Source: Prolixibacteraceae bacterium (lineage in GTDB: Bacteria; Bacteroidota; Bacteroidia; Bacteroidales; Prolixibacteraceae). Taken from it: DNA of 44,231 nt. A model generated the notes under the pieces. That model did not search any database. It had not been told where the DNA came from and saw only the letters and a program-made list of their open reading frames with translations. Of the stretch, positions 24,383 to 33,384 are shown piece by piece (the first letter of the stretch is position 1; the number at the start of each line of letters is the position of its first letter). The stretch lies in the NCBI GenBank assembly GCA_028282705.1, contig JANQHI010000049.1, positions 1 through 44,231 on the forward strand, given 5' to 3'. The position numbers were made by a program, and so were the translations under genes.

Positions 24383-24874
24383 ATGGATTTAAGATTGAAA
24401 GAGGTATTCCCATTTTTTGAATCTGCACTGGTCAGCAAAATCATTGAAAAAGGTACAATCAGGATGTTCTCGCCAGGAGAAGAACTGATCAGGGAAGGGC
24501 AGTTTATAAAAAGTTTCCCCCTGATCCTTTCTGGGCTTATAAAAATTACCAGGCAAAGCAAAGAGGGCAATGAGTTGCTGCTTTATTACTTAAAAGAGAA
24601 GGAAGTCTGTTCAGTGTCTCTTACCTGCTGCCTTAATCAAAAGGTAAGCAAAATAAGGGCAGTTGCAGAAACAGAAACACAAGCTATATTACTTAAAACC
24701 AACCTTTTGGAAGATTGGATAAGTACCTACCCCACCTGGAAGCAATTTGTTATGCAATCAATCCAGTCACGTTTTCAGGAATTGCTTGAAACTGTGGATA
24801 ACATTGCTTTTTTGAGAATGTATGAGCGCCTGGTTAAATACTTCACAGACAGGTTCCAGTTCAAGTGGACCTGA
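24383..24874 (+). CDS. Crp/Fnr-family protein without its DNA-binding domain
   Basis: The 163-residue product matches Bacteroidota Crp/Fnr regulators from its first residue (MDLRLKEVFPFFES). It has the cyclic-nucleotide-type beta roll (FSPGEELIREGQFIKSFPLI, then GNELLLYYLKEKEVC) and the long dimerisation helix through FLRMYERLVKYFTDR. Full-length relatives then continue for about 60 residues into a helix-turn-helix; here a stop comes after QFKWT. The following DNA is the 3' end of the convergent tilS gene, which overlaps by 14 bases, and no shifted frame restores the missing domain. It is either a 3'-truncated pseudogene or a protein that can still dimerise and sense but not bind DNA. The longer upstream start runs over the palindrome and is less likely. 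Confidence 0.75.
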   Translation: MDLRLKEVFPFFESALVSKIIEKGTIRMFSPGEELIREGQFIKSFPLILSGLIKITRQSKEGNELLLYYLKEKEVCSVSLTCCLNQKVSKIRAVAETETQAILLKTNLLEDWISTYPTWKQFVMQSIQSRFQELLETVDNIAFLRMYERLVKYFTDRFQFKWT

Positions 24875-26204
24875 CATTTTTTTTTGTATCTAGTGTAATT
24901 CGGTAAATGCGTTTGGTTTCAGGAGTTACCCTGAAGCGGTTATCAATCCTTTTCCCTATTATCCATGCCACCTTATCCCCACTATATAAAATATGTGTAT
25001 TCTCTTTTTCAGGAATAGATAATTTTTTATCAATAAAAAAATCGCTCAGTTTTTTAAAACCACTCATACCCAGAGGCTGGAAGTATTCTCCTTGCTGCCA
25101 TTTTTTTATGATCAATGGGAAATCAAGCTTATCAAAATCAAGGCAGGCAATGATATCTGACTTTGGGATTTTATACCCTTCAGCTTCAAACAATTCAAAC
25201 TTTAACCTAATTGGCTCATTGATCTTTTGATCATCCTTATTTATATATGTATTCCTTCCTATATATTCCTCTTTTTTGCTGACTATCAATATTTCACGAT
25301 CTTTCACCACCCTATATCCTGCTGAATAAAACTTCTTCCCAGGTTGTTCTTTTAAACTATCATGTACCTCATTTATAACAGCAGAATTAAATTGGTATTC
25401 ATAAAGAATTTCAAACAAAAGGATTTTAGGGAATTTTGATTGAAGAAGGTTCTCAATATTAACCTCAATAACCTCACCTTTTATAGCTATTACATCCTGC
25501 TTTTCAGACTCAATTGTTTCTAGGAATACTTCCTCAACTTCTTTCAAATGCCCAATGGATGCAATTATGTTTTCCCTGGCTGCAAGCAAAAGCTCATCAA
25601 ACTGAGGCAAAATATTATGCCTTATAAAGTTCCTCCTAAATATGGTTGTATTGTTTGAAGAATCTTCCCTGAATACAATTTCCTTGTCAAATGCATAATC
25701 CAGGATTTCTTTCCTGTTTGCAAACAGTAGTGGCCTCACTAAATTGCCTGACTTTGGTTTTATGCCTGTTAACCCTTTTATACCTGTTTTCCTGACCAAA
25801 TTGATAAAGAATGTTTCAATAACATCATCCTGATGGTGGGCAGTTGCTATAAAATTAAAGCCATTTTGCTGCCTTATTTCTTCAAAATATTCATAACGCA
25901 ATTGGCGGGCAGCCATTTCAATAGATATAGATTCCAGCTTTGCATAGGCTTCTGTGTCAAAGCTCTTGGTATAAAACTCAATACCATGCCTTTTTATGTA
26001 ATCAGCAACAAATAATTCATCAGAATCAGACTCTTTCCCCCTCAACTGAAAATTACAATGGACAACACCAAATTCAAAACCTGATTCATGAAAAAGGTTT
26101 AACAAAACCATGGAATCTACCCCACCACTAACAGCCAATAATATCTTGTGCTGTGGTTGAAACAACCCTTCTTCTGAAACATATTTTAAAAATCGCGGCA
26201 GCAT
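24861..26204 (-). CDS. tilS: tRNA(Ile)-lysidine synthase
   Basis: TilS converts C34 of the CAU-anticodon tRNA-Ile to lysidine, so that it reads AUA. The 447-residue protein has the N-type ATP pyrophosphatase loop AVSGGVDSMVLL at about 24-35, HCNFQLRGKESDSDE, ATAHHQDDVIETFFINLVRKTG and the C-terminal TilS domain (WQQGEYFQPLGMSGFKKLSDFFID). The final ten residues run past the usual end and overlap the truncated Crp-like gene, consistent with a deletion that joined the two 3' ends. It is last of three minus-strand genes and starts 4 bases after pepT. Confidence 0.92.
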   Translation of the reverse strand: MLPRFLKYVSEEGLFQPQHKILLAVSGGVDSMVLLNLFHESGFEFGVVHCNFQLRGKESDSDELFVADYIKRHGIEFYTKSFDTEAYAKLESISIEMAARQLRYEYFEEIRQQNGFNFIATAHHQDDVIETFFINLVRKTGIKGLTGIKPKSGNLVRPLLFANRKEILDYAFDKEIVFREDSSNNTTIFRRNFIRHNILPQFDELLLAARENIIASIGHLKEVEEVFLETIESEKQDVIAIKGEVIEVNIENLLQSKFPKILLFEILYEYQFNSAVINEVHDSLKEQPGKKFYSAGYRVVKDREILIVSKKEEYIGRNTYINKDDQKINEPIRLKFELFEAEGYKIPKSDIIACLDFDKLDFPLIIKKWQQGEYFQPLGMSGFKKLSDFFIDKKLSIPEKENTHILYSGDKVAWIIGKRIDNRFRVTPETKRIYRITLDTKKNVRST

Positions 26205-26208
26205 TTTT

Positions 26209-27435
26209 TTAACCCATTTCTGTTACCAATTTGCTAATGTTAACAATAACTTCAACAGCTTTTTTCATTGAATTCACAGGGACAAATTCATAGGGGCCAT
26301 GAAAATTATGCCCCCCAGCAAAAATATTGGGGCATGGCAACCCCATGTATGAAAGCCTTGCCCCATCAGTGCCTCCCCTGATTGCCCTGACTTTAGGCTC
26401 AACCCCAGCAATAAGCATGGCATTTTTTGCCAGTTCAATAATATGCTTCACTGGTTCTATTTTTTCGCGCATATTGTAATATTGGTCATTCATTTCCAGT
26501 TTTACCAATTCTTTACCATACTCCAGGTTTACCATCTGTACAATTTCTCTGAGCAATTCCTTTTTGGCTTTGAACTTTTTAGCATCATGGTCACGAACCA
26601 GGCATTTTATGGTAGCATTTTCTACTGTCCCATTAAATGAGAGCAAATGGTAGAACCCTTCATATTTTTCAGTATGCTCAGGCCTTTGTGAAGGTGGCAA
26701 CATGGCTATCAACTTATGCCCAACCCATGTGGCATTTACCATTTTATTTTTAGCTGCACCAGGATGCACACTGCGCCCTTGTATGTTTATTTTAGCAAAA
26801 GCTGCATTAAAATTCTCATACTCCAGTTCCCCTATCTCTCCCCCATCCAGGGTATATGCAAAGTCAGCCCCAAACTTTTTAACGTCAAATTTGTCAGCCC
26901 CTTTGCCTATTTCTTCATCAGGGGTAAAACAAATCCTGATCTTCCCATGTGGTATTTCAGGATGTTTTATCAAATATTCAGCAGCAGTAATTATTTCAGC
27001 TACTCCTGCTTTATCATCAGCCCCAAGTAAGGATGTACCATCAGTGGTAATGATGTCTTCACCAATATAGTTTAGAATTTCAGGAAACTCCTTGGAGTCA
27101 ATCTTTACACCACTTTCTCCTAAATCCAGTACGTTCCCAGTGTACTTTTTCACTATTTGCGGGTTTGCATTCTCACCATTAAAATCAGGGCTTGTATCCA
27201 CATGTGCAATAAATCCCACCACAGGGCACTCTTTTTTAGTGTTTGAAGGGATGGTTGCAGTTACATACCCATTTCCGTCAAGCATAATTTCATCCAACCC
27301 TATTTCTTTCAACTCCTCAACAAGTTTCTCAGCAAAAACAATTTGCCTTTCTGTACTGGGGAAACTCTCACTATCAGGGTCAGAGGTTGTATGTTGTTTT
27401 ACATAACCTAAAAATCTTTCTACTACTTTATCCAT
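26209..27435 (-). CDS. pepT: Tripeptidase T
   Basis: PepT is a cytoplasmic dinuclear zinc peptidase of family M20 that removes the N-terminal residue from tripeptides. The 408-residue protein has the metal ligands in GFIAHVDTSPDF, SLLGADDKAGVAE, CFTPDEEIGKGAD, YTLDGGEIGELE and the final FAGGHNFHGPYEFVP, with RAIRGGTDGARLS of the dimer domain. Length equals that of E. coli PepT. It lies between an unknown gene (3-base gap) and tilS (4-base gap), so all three are co-transcribed. Confidence 0.95.
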   Translation of the reverse strand: MDKVVERFLGYVKQHTTSDPDSESFPSTERQIVFAEKLVEELKEIGLDEIMLDGNGYVTATIPSNTKKECPVVGFIAHVDTSPDFNGENANPQIVKKYTGNVLDLGESGVKIDSKEFPEILNYIGEDIITTDGTSLLGADDKAGVAEIITAAEYLIKHPEIPHGKIRICFTPDEEIGKGADKFDVKKFGADFAYTLDGGEIGELEYENFNAAFAKINIQGRSVHPGAAKNKMVNATWVGHKLIAMLPPSQRPEHTEKYEGFYHLLSFNGTVENATIKCLVRDHDAKKFKAKKELLREIVQMVNLEYGKELVKLEMNDQYYNMREKIEPVKHIIELAKNAMLIAGVEPKVRAIRGGTDGARLSYMGLPCPNIFAGGHNFHGPYEFVPVNSMKKAVEVIVNISKLVTEMG

Positions 27436-27438
27436 AAC

Positions 27439-28128
27439 TTACACATCATCTGCATTAAAACTAAATCCTAAACGTTTTCCTGTCTTTATTTTTGAAAAGT
27501 GCATTTTCTGAGCCATCTGGTCAACTGTAGCAATCTTCACCTGGTCATAAGGTGGTGCCAACAAGTCAAATTGTACTGAATACTGGATAGCTATTTCTAC
27601 TATCTGCCTTAAAAAACCTGGGGATATGGCATCAACTGCAAAATCTTTCAGCAGTTCATCTGATTGCCTTTTACCTTCCACGAAAAAATGTTTTTCCTTG
27701 TTGACAAATATCCTGGCTATCAGGTAACCCAGGTCATTTAAACGATTATACCTAAATGAATCTGAAAGGAAATTATAAATGTTTATGATCCCACAATAGC
27801 TCCTGGATATGTCCTCTTCAACATATTTCATTTTGCGGATTGGGTGTTGGTTATCAAATTCAAAAACATTTGTGTGCATACTGAATATCAGGATATCCCC
27901 ACCAACATTAAACTCAGCTTCAAATGCCCCCCTGTCTCTAAACTTGGGTAAATATTTATCTGGTACTTTACCTTTCAATAGTTTTATGTAATCCTTTTCA
28001 AGTTGCTTTAACACCTTTTTCAGGATAACAAATGTTTGCAGGGTATTATCATATACTTGTTGTTTGATAGTTGATTTTAGGATGTAGGTTTCTACAACAC
28101 TATTCCTGAACTCCTTTTCTTCGCTCAT
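27439..28128 (-). CDS. Unrecognised soluble protein, first gene of the pepT-tilS operon
   Basis: I do not recognise the family. The 229-residue product has no signal peptide or membrane segment. It is mixed alpha/beta with many charged and aromatic residues: a helical N-terminal third, a central beta-like part (GDILIFSMHTNVFEFDNQHP), YCGIINIYNFLSDSFRYNRL and NKEKHFFVEGKRQSDELL, and a C-terminal segment KIATVDQMAQKMHFSKIKTGKRLGFSF. Gaps to pepT (3 bases) and tilS show shared transcription, hinting at a role in protein turnover or translation, but no function should be assigned. The proS terminator precedes it, so its promoter must be inside 28129-28173. Confidence 0.75.
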   Translation of the reverse strand: MSEEKEFRNSVVETYILKSTIKQQVYDNTLQTFVILKKVLKQLEKDYIKLLKGKVPDKYLPKFRDRGAFEAEFNVGGDILIFSMHTNVFEFDNQHPIRKMKYVEEDISRSYCGIINIYNFLSDSFRYNRLNDLGYLIARIFVNKEKHFFVEGKRQSDELLKDFAVDAISPGFLRQIVEIAIQYSVQFDLLAPPYDQVKIATVDQMAQKMHFSKIKTGKRLGFSFNADDV

Positions 28129-28173
28129 CTGGATATGTTTTTATTCAACTAAAATTACACAAAAAAAGTACCT

Positions 28174-28208
28174 AAAAAAAGAAAAGCAACCCAATTGAGC
28201 TGCTTTTC
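28174..28208 (-). terminator. Intrinsic terminator of proS
   Basis: On the minus strand GAAAAGCAGCTC-AATT-GGGTTGCTTTTC forms a 12-bp stem with two G-T pairs, followed by seven T. It separates proS from the pepT operon. Confidence 0.85.
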
Positions 28209-28226
28209 AAGATATCTAATTTACCA

Positions 28227-29702
28227 TTAATATGACAATGCAAAAAGAACCCTACGAGAAGAAGGGTTTCCTGAATAAACACATTTACCTTCTTCATTTT
28301 CATATTCCAAAGGCAGGCACCTGATGGTAGCTTTTGTTTCTTCCTTAATTTTTAATTCAGTTTCAGAAGTACCATCCCAGTGGGCTAATACAAAACCACC
28401 TTTATTTTTCAATACATCTTTAAATTCATCAAAGGTATCCACTTTAGTGATCATTGATTCCCTGTAATCAAGTGCTTTTTTATAGATATTTTCCTGAATA
28501 TCAACTAGGAGTTTCTCAATATATTCATCAATATTTTCAACAGGTACCACTTCTTTTGTAAGGGTATCCCTGCGCGCTACTTCGCAAGTACCATTTTCAA
28601 GGTCCCTTGGCCCCATGGCTATCCTTACTGGTACACCTTTCAATTCATATTCAGCAAACTTCCAACCAGGTTTCCTATTATCCTTATCATCATATTTAAA
28701 AGAAATATTCCTTCCCTTCAACTTCTCTGTTATAGCATTTACTTTTTCAGAAATTGCAGCTAATTGTTCACCTTTCTTATAAATAGGGACAATAACTACC
28801 TGATAAGGCGCAAGTTTAGGAGGAAGCACCAAGCCATTATCATCAGAGTGTGCCATAATTAATGCCCCCATTAACCTGGTGGAAACACCCCATGATGTAG
28901 CCCAAACATATTCTTCTTTCCCTTCTTTGTTAGCAAACTTCACATCAAATGCTTTAGCAAAGTTTTGCCCCAAAAAGTGTGATGTTCCAGACTGTAAAGC
29001 TTTTCCATCCTGCATCAAAGCTTCAATGGTGTAAGTATCTAATGCACCAGCAAACCTTTCATTTTCAGTCTTCAAGCCCTTAATAACAGGTACTGCCATA
29101 TACTTCTCAGCAAACTCACTATATAAGTTTATGATCTTTTCTGTTTCCTCAATTGCTTCCTGTTTGGTAGCATGAGCAGTATGCCCTTCCTGCCAAAGGA
29201 ATTCAGCAGTCCTTAAGAACAACCTTGTACGCATTTCCCACCTCACAACATTTGCCCATTGGTTTACCAAAAGGGGCAAATCCCTGTGTGATTGTATCCA
29301 GTTCCTATAAGTATTCCAAATTATAGTTTCAGAGGTTGGACGTATAATTAACTCCTCTTCCAGTTTGGCATCATCATCAACAACAATCCCATTTCCACTG
29401 GGGTCATTTTTTAACCTGTAATGGGTTACCACTGCACACTCTTTTGCAAATCCCTCAACATGGTCTGCTTCTTTACTAAAAAATGATTTTGGTATAAATA
29501 ATGGGAAATAGGCATTTACATGGCCTGTTTCTTTGAACATTTTATCAAGCTGGGCTTGCATCTTTTCCCATATAGCATAGCCATAAGGTTTTACAACCAT
29601 ACATCCACGCACAGCTGAATTTTCGGCCAAATCAGCTTTTATTACCAAATCCTGATACCATTGTGAGTAATTTTCACTCCTTGAAGTCAATTCTTTAGCC
29701 AT
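28227..29702 (-). CDS. proS: Prolyl-tRNA synthetase, archaeal/eukaryotic-like form
   Basis: ProRS charges tRNA-Pro with proline. The 491-residue protein is the short form without the bacterial editing insertion. Motif 2 is [24 protein letters not shown], motif 3 lies near [21 protein letters not shown], the anticodon-binding domain follows, and the C-terminal zinc-domain-like region ends in a tyrosine (FALSY), as in this class. Bacteroidota commonly use this form. It is monocistronic, divergent from the lipoprotein gene and followed by a strong terminator. Confidence 0.95.
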   Translation of the reverse strand: MAKELTSRSENYSQWYQDLVIKADLAENSAVRGCMVVKPYGYAIWEKMQAQLDKMFKETGHVNAYFPLFIPKSFFSKEADHVEGFAKECAVVTHYRLKNDPSGNGIVVDDDAKLEEELIIRPTSETIIWNTYRNWIQSHRDLPLLVNQWANVVRWEMRTRLFLRTAEFLWQEGHTAHATKQEAIEETEKIINLYSEFAEKYMAVPVIKGLKTENERFAGALDTYTIEALMQDGKALQSGTSHFLGQNFAKAFDVKFANKEGKEEYVWATSWGVSTRLMGALIMAHSDDNGLVLPPKLAPYQVVIVPIYKKGEQLAAISEKVNAITEKLKGRNISFKYDDKDNRKPGWKFAEYELKGVPVRIAMGPRDLENGTCEVARRDTLTKEVVPVENIDEYIEKLLVDIQENIYKKALDYRESMITKVDTFDEFKDVLKNKGGFVLAHWDGTSETELKIKEETKATIRCLPLEYENEEGKCVYSGNPSSRRVLFALSY

Positions 29703-29801
29703 TTTACTAAATTTGGTATAGATTTTGCGAACTTTGTTTTTTGAATTCGGTTACAAATAAAGCAAATATTATTGACATTAAATAAATCGGGAGGACTTGT
29801 T

Positions 29802-31241
29802 ATGAAAACCAGGCTTTTAATATTCGCGGCAGTTGCATTTTTATTTAGTGCATGTTCTACCGGCACTTATATGGCCGGCTCTTATCAGGACGATATTTAC
29901 TTCAATCCTGGTGATATCCCACCACCATCAATTAGTGAAGATGAAGGACAGGCTGTTAAAGAAAAATCGGCAAAACAAGCTGATGAAAAACTGATTATCA
30001 GCCATATTGAGGATGCTGATGATGGCTCAAAAGTAATGAATAATTACATTTTTGATGATCAAAAAGGAGATGGTTACATTGATGCCCAAGTTTATAATCT
30101 AGACCAAATGGAACCTGAAGATAGTGACACGACAGTTTTGTATAATGATGATGAAGTGAAGTATGTAATCAATAATTATTATGATGATGGTTATGTAGAT
30201 TATGCTTACAGGATCAGAAGGTTCCACCGCCCATATTTTTATGACCCATTTTATTGGGATGCCTGGTACTATTCTGACTTGTACTATGGATACCCACATT
30301 ATTCTCCTTACTGGGGAGGCTATTGGGGTGGGTTTTATGGGTCACACTTAAGCTATTGGGGTTCACATTATTATTCTCCTTTTTCTTTTAGTTTCTGGGG
30401 GTTTTATGGATACCCACATTATTACAACCACTGGCATCATCCATATCATTATGGAGGCTGGTATGGGAATTACATTACCTATAATAACAGATCAAATGGA
30501 GTTGTTAATTATGGGCGCAGGACAAGTTTGAATAACTATGCAAATTATGGGAGCAGGAACTCAAGCCCACAAGCAAGAACTACTGCAACCAATAGGTCTG
30601 TAAATGATACTAAAAGCAGGACTATCCAGGATACAAGGAGGTCTGTTTCATCAACAGGGACAAGAAGGGCAGTTGAAAACAATTCAGGAACAAGGTCAAC
30701 CTCTACAAACAGGGTATTGGTTGAAAGAAGAAGGGGAACCACAAGCAATAATGCTTACAGGAGCAGTTCAAGCAACACCAGGCAAAGAAGTTCAAGTTCT
30801 GTTTATACCCGCCCATCAAATAATTCAAGAAGGGCTTATACAAACTCTTCAACAACCAGGTCATATAGCCCAAGTTATAGTAAACCAAGTACCTCAACCA
30901 GGTCAAGCTATAACAATAGGCAGAGTTATTCATCTTCTTCAAATGTCTATTCAAAACCAAGAGTGGTGAATAGTTCTACTACAAAGAGGAAATCAAGCAG
31001 TTATTCAACACCTAGTAGAAGTAGCTCAAGCTATAATAAAAGTTACAGGTCTAGTTCTACCTATAATAGGAGTAGCAGTAGGTCGAGCACCCCAACAAAA
31101 AGCTATAGGCCATCTTCAAGTTCAAGGAGTTCAGGAAGCTCTGTAAGGAGTTACTCATCTGGAAGCAGCAGCAGAAGCAGTGGTAGTTTCAGGTCTTCCA
31201 GCAGCAGTAGTTCTTCCAGGTCATCTGGAGGAAGAAGGTAA
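29802..31241 (+). CDS. Lipoprotein with an aromatic-rich core and an Arg/Ser-rich tail
   Basis: The 479-residue product has a lipoprotein signal (MKTRLLIFAAVAFLFSAC, lipobox FSAC) and so should be anchored in a membrane, probably the outer one. An acidic region (about 25-130) is followed by a segment of about 100 residues made almost only of Tyr, Trp, Gly, His, Phe and Pro (YWGGYWGGFYG, HHPYHYGGWYG). The last 230 residues are dominated by Ser, Arg, Tyr, Thr and Asn, ending SSSRSSGGRR. It has no folded-domain motif that I recognise. Similar proteins are seen in Bacteroidota, function unknown; low-complexity sequence suggests disorder or self-association. A GGGAGG ribosome site precedes ATG 29802. 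The out-of-frame ORFs inside are by-products of the repeats. Confidence 0.75.
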   Translation: MKTRLLIFAAVAFLFSACSTGTYMAGSYQDDIYFNPGDIPPPSISEDEGQAVKEKSAKQADEKLIISHIEDADDGSKVMNNYIFDDQKGDGYIDAQVYNLDQMEPEDSDTTVLYNDDEVKYVINNYYDDGYVDYAYRIRRFHRPYFYDPFYWDAWYYSDLYYGYPHYSPYWGGYWGGFYGSHLSYWGSHYYSPFSFSFWGFYGYPHYYNHWHHPYHYGGWYGNYITYNNRSNGVVNYGRRTSLNNYANYGSRNSSPQARTTATNRSVNDTKSRTIQDTRRSVSSTGTRRAVENNSGTRSTSTNRVLVERRRGTTSNNAYRSSSSNTRQRSSSSVYTRPSNNSRRAYTNSSTTRSYSPSYSKPSTSTRSSYNNRQSYSSSSNVYSKPRVVNSSTTKRKSSSYSTPSRSSSSYNKSYRSSSTYNRSSSRSSTPTKSYRPSSSSRSSGSSVRSYSSGSSSRSSGSFRSSSSSSSSRSSGGRR

Positions 31242-31286
31242 CAAACATTTTTATTTGGAATAACGCCCTTCAATGTAATGGGCAAC

Positions 31287-31299
31287 ATTTGTAACAAAT
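31287..31299. promoter_or_regulatory. Small palindrome ATTTGT-A-ACAAAT
   Basis: Perfect 6-bp arms in the 161-bp gap before the FadL-like gene. Weak evidence for an operator; chance cannot be excluded in A+T-rich DNA. Confidence 0.2.
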
Positions 31300-31402
31300 C
31301 TATCCTGGCTTTTACGACAAGGTATATGTAGTTTATTCTATAGACAATAGAAAACAAAGCAATAAACGGGTTCAAGTTAATAGAAACAAAACTTTAAGAA
31401 AT

Positions 31403-32899
31403 ATGAAACGGATATTAATAATATTTATCTTGGCTGTCCTTACTCCTGCCATAGCAATTTCACAAGGAGTCATTGATGCCTACCGTTTATCTTCTCATAA
31501 AATAAATGGTACAGCCAGGGCAGCAGCTATGGGAAATGCTTTTGGGGCTTTAGGTGGAGATTTCACATCTCTTTCAATAAACCCTGCTGGAATTGCAGTA
31601 TACAGAAGCAATGAATTTGTTTTTACACCAACATATAATTTCAATGAATCTAAAGCTATGTTGGGTAATTCATTATTTTCTGATGATAATTCACAATTAA
31701 AATTGAATAATATTGGATTTGTTGGGACTTATACATCCAATAATAAACAATCAGGGATCGTGAGTTTCAATTTTGGGATTGGTTACAACAATGTCCTGAA
31801 TTATGACCACGATTTTTCGGCTGATTATAATAGTTCTTCAGCCTCTTTCCTTGATGGAATAGTTGGCTATGCAAATTCAGAAGGTTTGTTAAATGGATAT
31901 TTAAACAGGGATATCAGGGATGTCTGGTTTGTTGATTGGCCTGCCAAATTAGCCTGGGAAACCTTCCTTATGGATGCTGTTACAGATGAGCAAAATAATA
32001 TTATTGACGGGCAATATGTAAGTTTACTTTATGAAAATGAACTGGTTGACCAAAAGAAAGTTATTGACCAAAGAGGAGGTATCCATGAGTTTGTATTAAG
32101 TGGTGGCCTGAATATTGACCACAAACTTTATTTGGGTGCTACATTTGGGATACAAGATGTAAATATTAAACAATTAACTGCTTACACTGAATACCTGGAA
32201 GGAAACAACTCATTCACCTATTATGATGACTTATATATTGACGGTGAAGGCTATAATCTCAAACTAGGATTGATTTTTAGGCCAGTAAATGCATTAAGGC
32301 TCGGGATTGCCTACCACACACCAACCTATTATTTCCTGAAAGAAGAAAATACATTAGCGATGCAAGCCAGGTTGCAAGAAGATTATTATGATGAAGGGAC
32401 TAACCTCTATGACTATGATTTTCGTTCTCCAGCTAAATTGATATTGAGTGGTGCCCTGGTTTTAAATAAACAAGCAATAATAAGTGTTGATGCTGAATAC
32501 CAGGATTATTCAAACATGAAGTTTAAAAATGGAGGGGTTGATGGAGAAGATGATTTCAATGATATAAATCCTGATATTAATGGGGCTTATGAAAGTGTGG
32601 TTAATTTAAAACTTGGGGGTGAATTCAAACTAGCACCTCAATTTGCACTAAGAGCTGGTTATGAGTACTATGGGAACCCATTTAAAGCAGGTCCATCAAG
32701 TGAATTTACTGTATTAACTGATGATAGTTCAGTACTTTCTGGAGGATTTGGGTATACTTCAGGCAAATTTTTCGCAGATTTTGCTGTACGCCAATCTACT
32801 GAAAAATACTCTGTATACAACATACAGCCTAACATGGCTGCAATAGGGCTTGAAAATATAAATACAAGTGCACTGTTTACACTTGGGTTCAGGTTTTAG
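31403..32899 (+). CDS. OmpP1/FadL-family outer membrane transporter
   Basis: The 498-residue protein has a signal peptide (ends AIAISQ) and the FadL-family mature start, RAAAMGNAFGALGGDFTSLSINPAGIAVYRS, in which an N-terminal hatch segment carries the NPAG motif. The rest is alternating-strand beta-barrel sequence ending in LFTLGFRF, with the C-terminal phenylalanine expected of an outer membrane protein. FadL relatives pass hydrophobic compounds such as long-chain fatty acids or aromatic hydrocarbons; the substrate here is unknown. It is 161 bases after the lipoprotein gene and followed by a terminator. Confidence 0.88.
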   Translation: MKRILIIFILAVLTPAIAISQGVIDAYRLSSHKINGTARAAAMGNAFGALGGDFTSLSINPAGIAVYRSNEFVFTPTYNFNESKAMLGNSLFSDDNSQLKLNNIGFVGTYTSNNKQSGIVSFNFGIGYNNVLNYDHDFSADYNSSSASFLDGIVGYANSEGLLNGYLNRDIRDVWFVDWPAKLAWETFLMDAVTDEQNNIIDGQYVSLLYENELVDQKKVIDQRGGIHEFVLSGGLNIDHKLYLGATFGIQDVNIKQLTAYTEYLEGNNSFTYYDDLYIDGEGYNLKLGLIFRPVNALRLGIAYHTPTYYFLKEENTLAMQARLQEDYYDEGTNLYDYDFRSPAKLILSGALVLNKQAIISVDAEYQDYSNMKFKNGGVDGEDDFNDINPDINGAYESVVNLKLGGEFKLAPQFALRAGYEYYGNPFKAGPSSEFTVLTDDSSVLSGGFGYTSGKFFADFAVRQSTEKYSVYNIQPNMAAIGLENINTSALFTLGFRF

Positions 32900-32921
32900 A
32901 TTATCATTTAAATATTATTGG

Positions 32922-32955
32922 AAAGGCAATTGGGTTAAACTAGTTGCCTTTTTTT
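32922..32955 (+). terminator. Intrinsic terminator after the FadL-like gene
   Basis: AAAGGCAA pairs with TTGCCTTT, extended inward by TTGG/CTAG with two G-T pairs, followed by a T run. Confidence 0.8.
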
Positions 32956-33027
32956 AGGATCCTACAACAAGATATTTACAGTTAACGCGTTTTTATTAAC
33001 AATATCGCCATTATGCCTATGGGCATG

Positions 33028-33058
33028 TTGACATGAAAAGCTATATATCATACATTTG
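33028..33058 (+). promoter_or_regulatory. Bacteroidota-type promoter of the small unknown gene
   Basis: TTG at 33028-33030, 20 bases, then TACATTTG at 33051-33058. The hairpin ATGCC-TATG-GGCAT at 33013-33026 touches the -33 element and could be an operator. The box overlaps the possible TTG start at 33056 and so rules it out. Confidence 0.6.
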
Positions 33059-33079
33059 AATAAACAAGCAAATAAGAAT

Positions 33080-33352
33080 ATGGAGAGGTTTTCAAAATTA
33101 GATTACACATTCAGCCTGAAACAATTTGAAAAGGAGGAAAAAGCAGGGCGAAGGATCAGGATGGGAGAACTGGAAACCTCAATCTGGTTAAAAGAGCATA
33201 ATATAAAATTGGAAGAAATAAAAAAAATGTCTCTTGAAATGCCAGACCCCAGGATTGTTATAATCAAAGAAGGTGAAAATATGGGGTTTTATATATACTC
33301 CCATAAGTTTAAATCCTGTTATAAATACTCCAAAAAGTTTGTAATAGTTTAA
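33080..33352 (+). CDS. Small basic protein of unknown function
   Basis: The 90-residue product, MERFSKLDYTFSLKQFEKEE onward, has no signal peptide or membrane segment, is rich in Lys and Glu, and shows no motif that I know. Helical N-terminal sequence (MGELETSIWLKEHNIKLEEI) is followed by strand-like IVIIKEGENMGFYIYSHKF. Support for a real gene is a good promoter 22 bases upstream and a terminator hairpin immediately after the stop. The start at ATG 33080 follows from the promoter position. Confidence 0.6.
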   Translation: MERFSKLDYTFSLKQFEKEEKAGRRIRMGELETSIWLKEHNIKLEEIKKMSLEMPDPRIVIIKEGENMGFYIYSHKFKSCYKYSKKFVIV

Positions 33353-33362
33353 TCAAATAACT

Positions 33363-33384
33363 ACCACCTTAGGGTGGTTTTTTT
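33363..33384 (+). terminator. Terminator-like hairpin ending directly at the next start codon
   Basis: ACCACC-TTAG-GGTGGT followed by six further T (33379-33384); the ATG of the methyltransferase starts at the very next base. It ends the small gene before it and may also attenuate expression of the methyltransferase. Confidence 0.75.

Noticed and set aside
24860-24900. Possible frameshift that would restore the Crp helix-turn-helix
   Set aside because: The downstream DNA encodes the TilS C-terminus on the other strand, and no frame carries the expected LxxSREVVSR-type sequence.
30604-30969. 121-codon frame inside the lipoprotein gene
   Set aside because: It is a by-product of repeated Ser/Arg/Thr codons read in another frame (Gln/Gly-rich), with no start signal.
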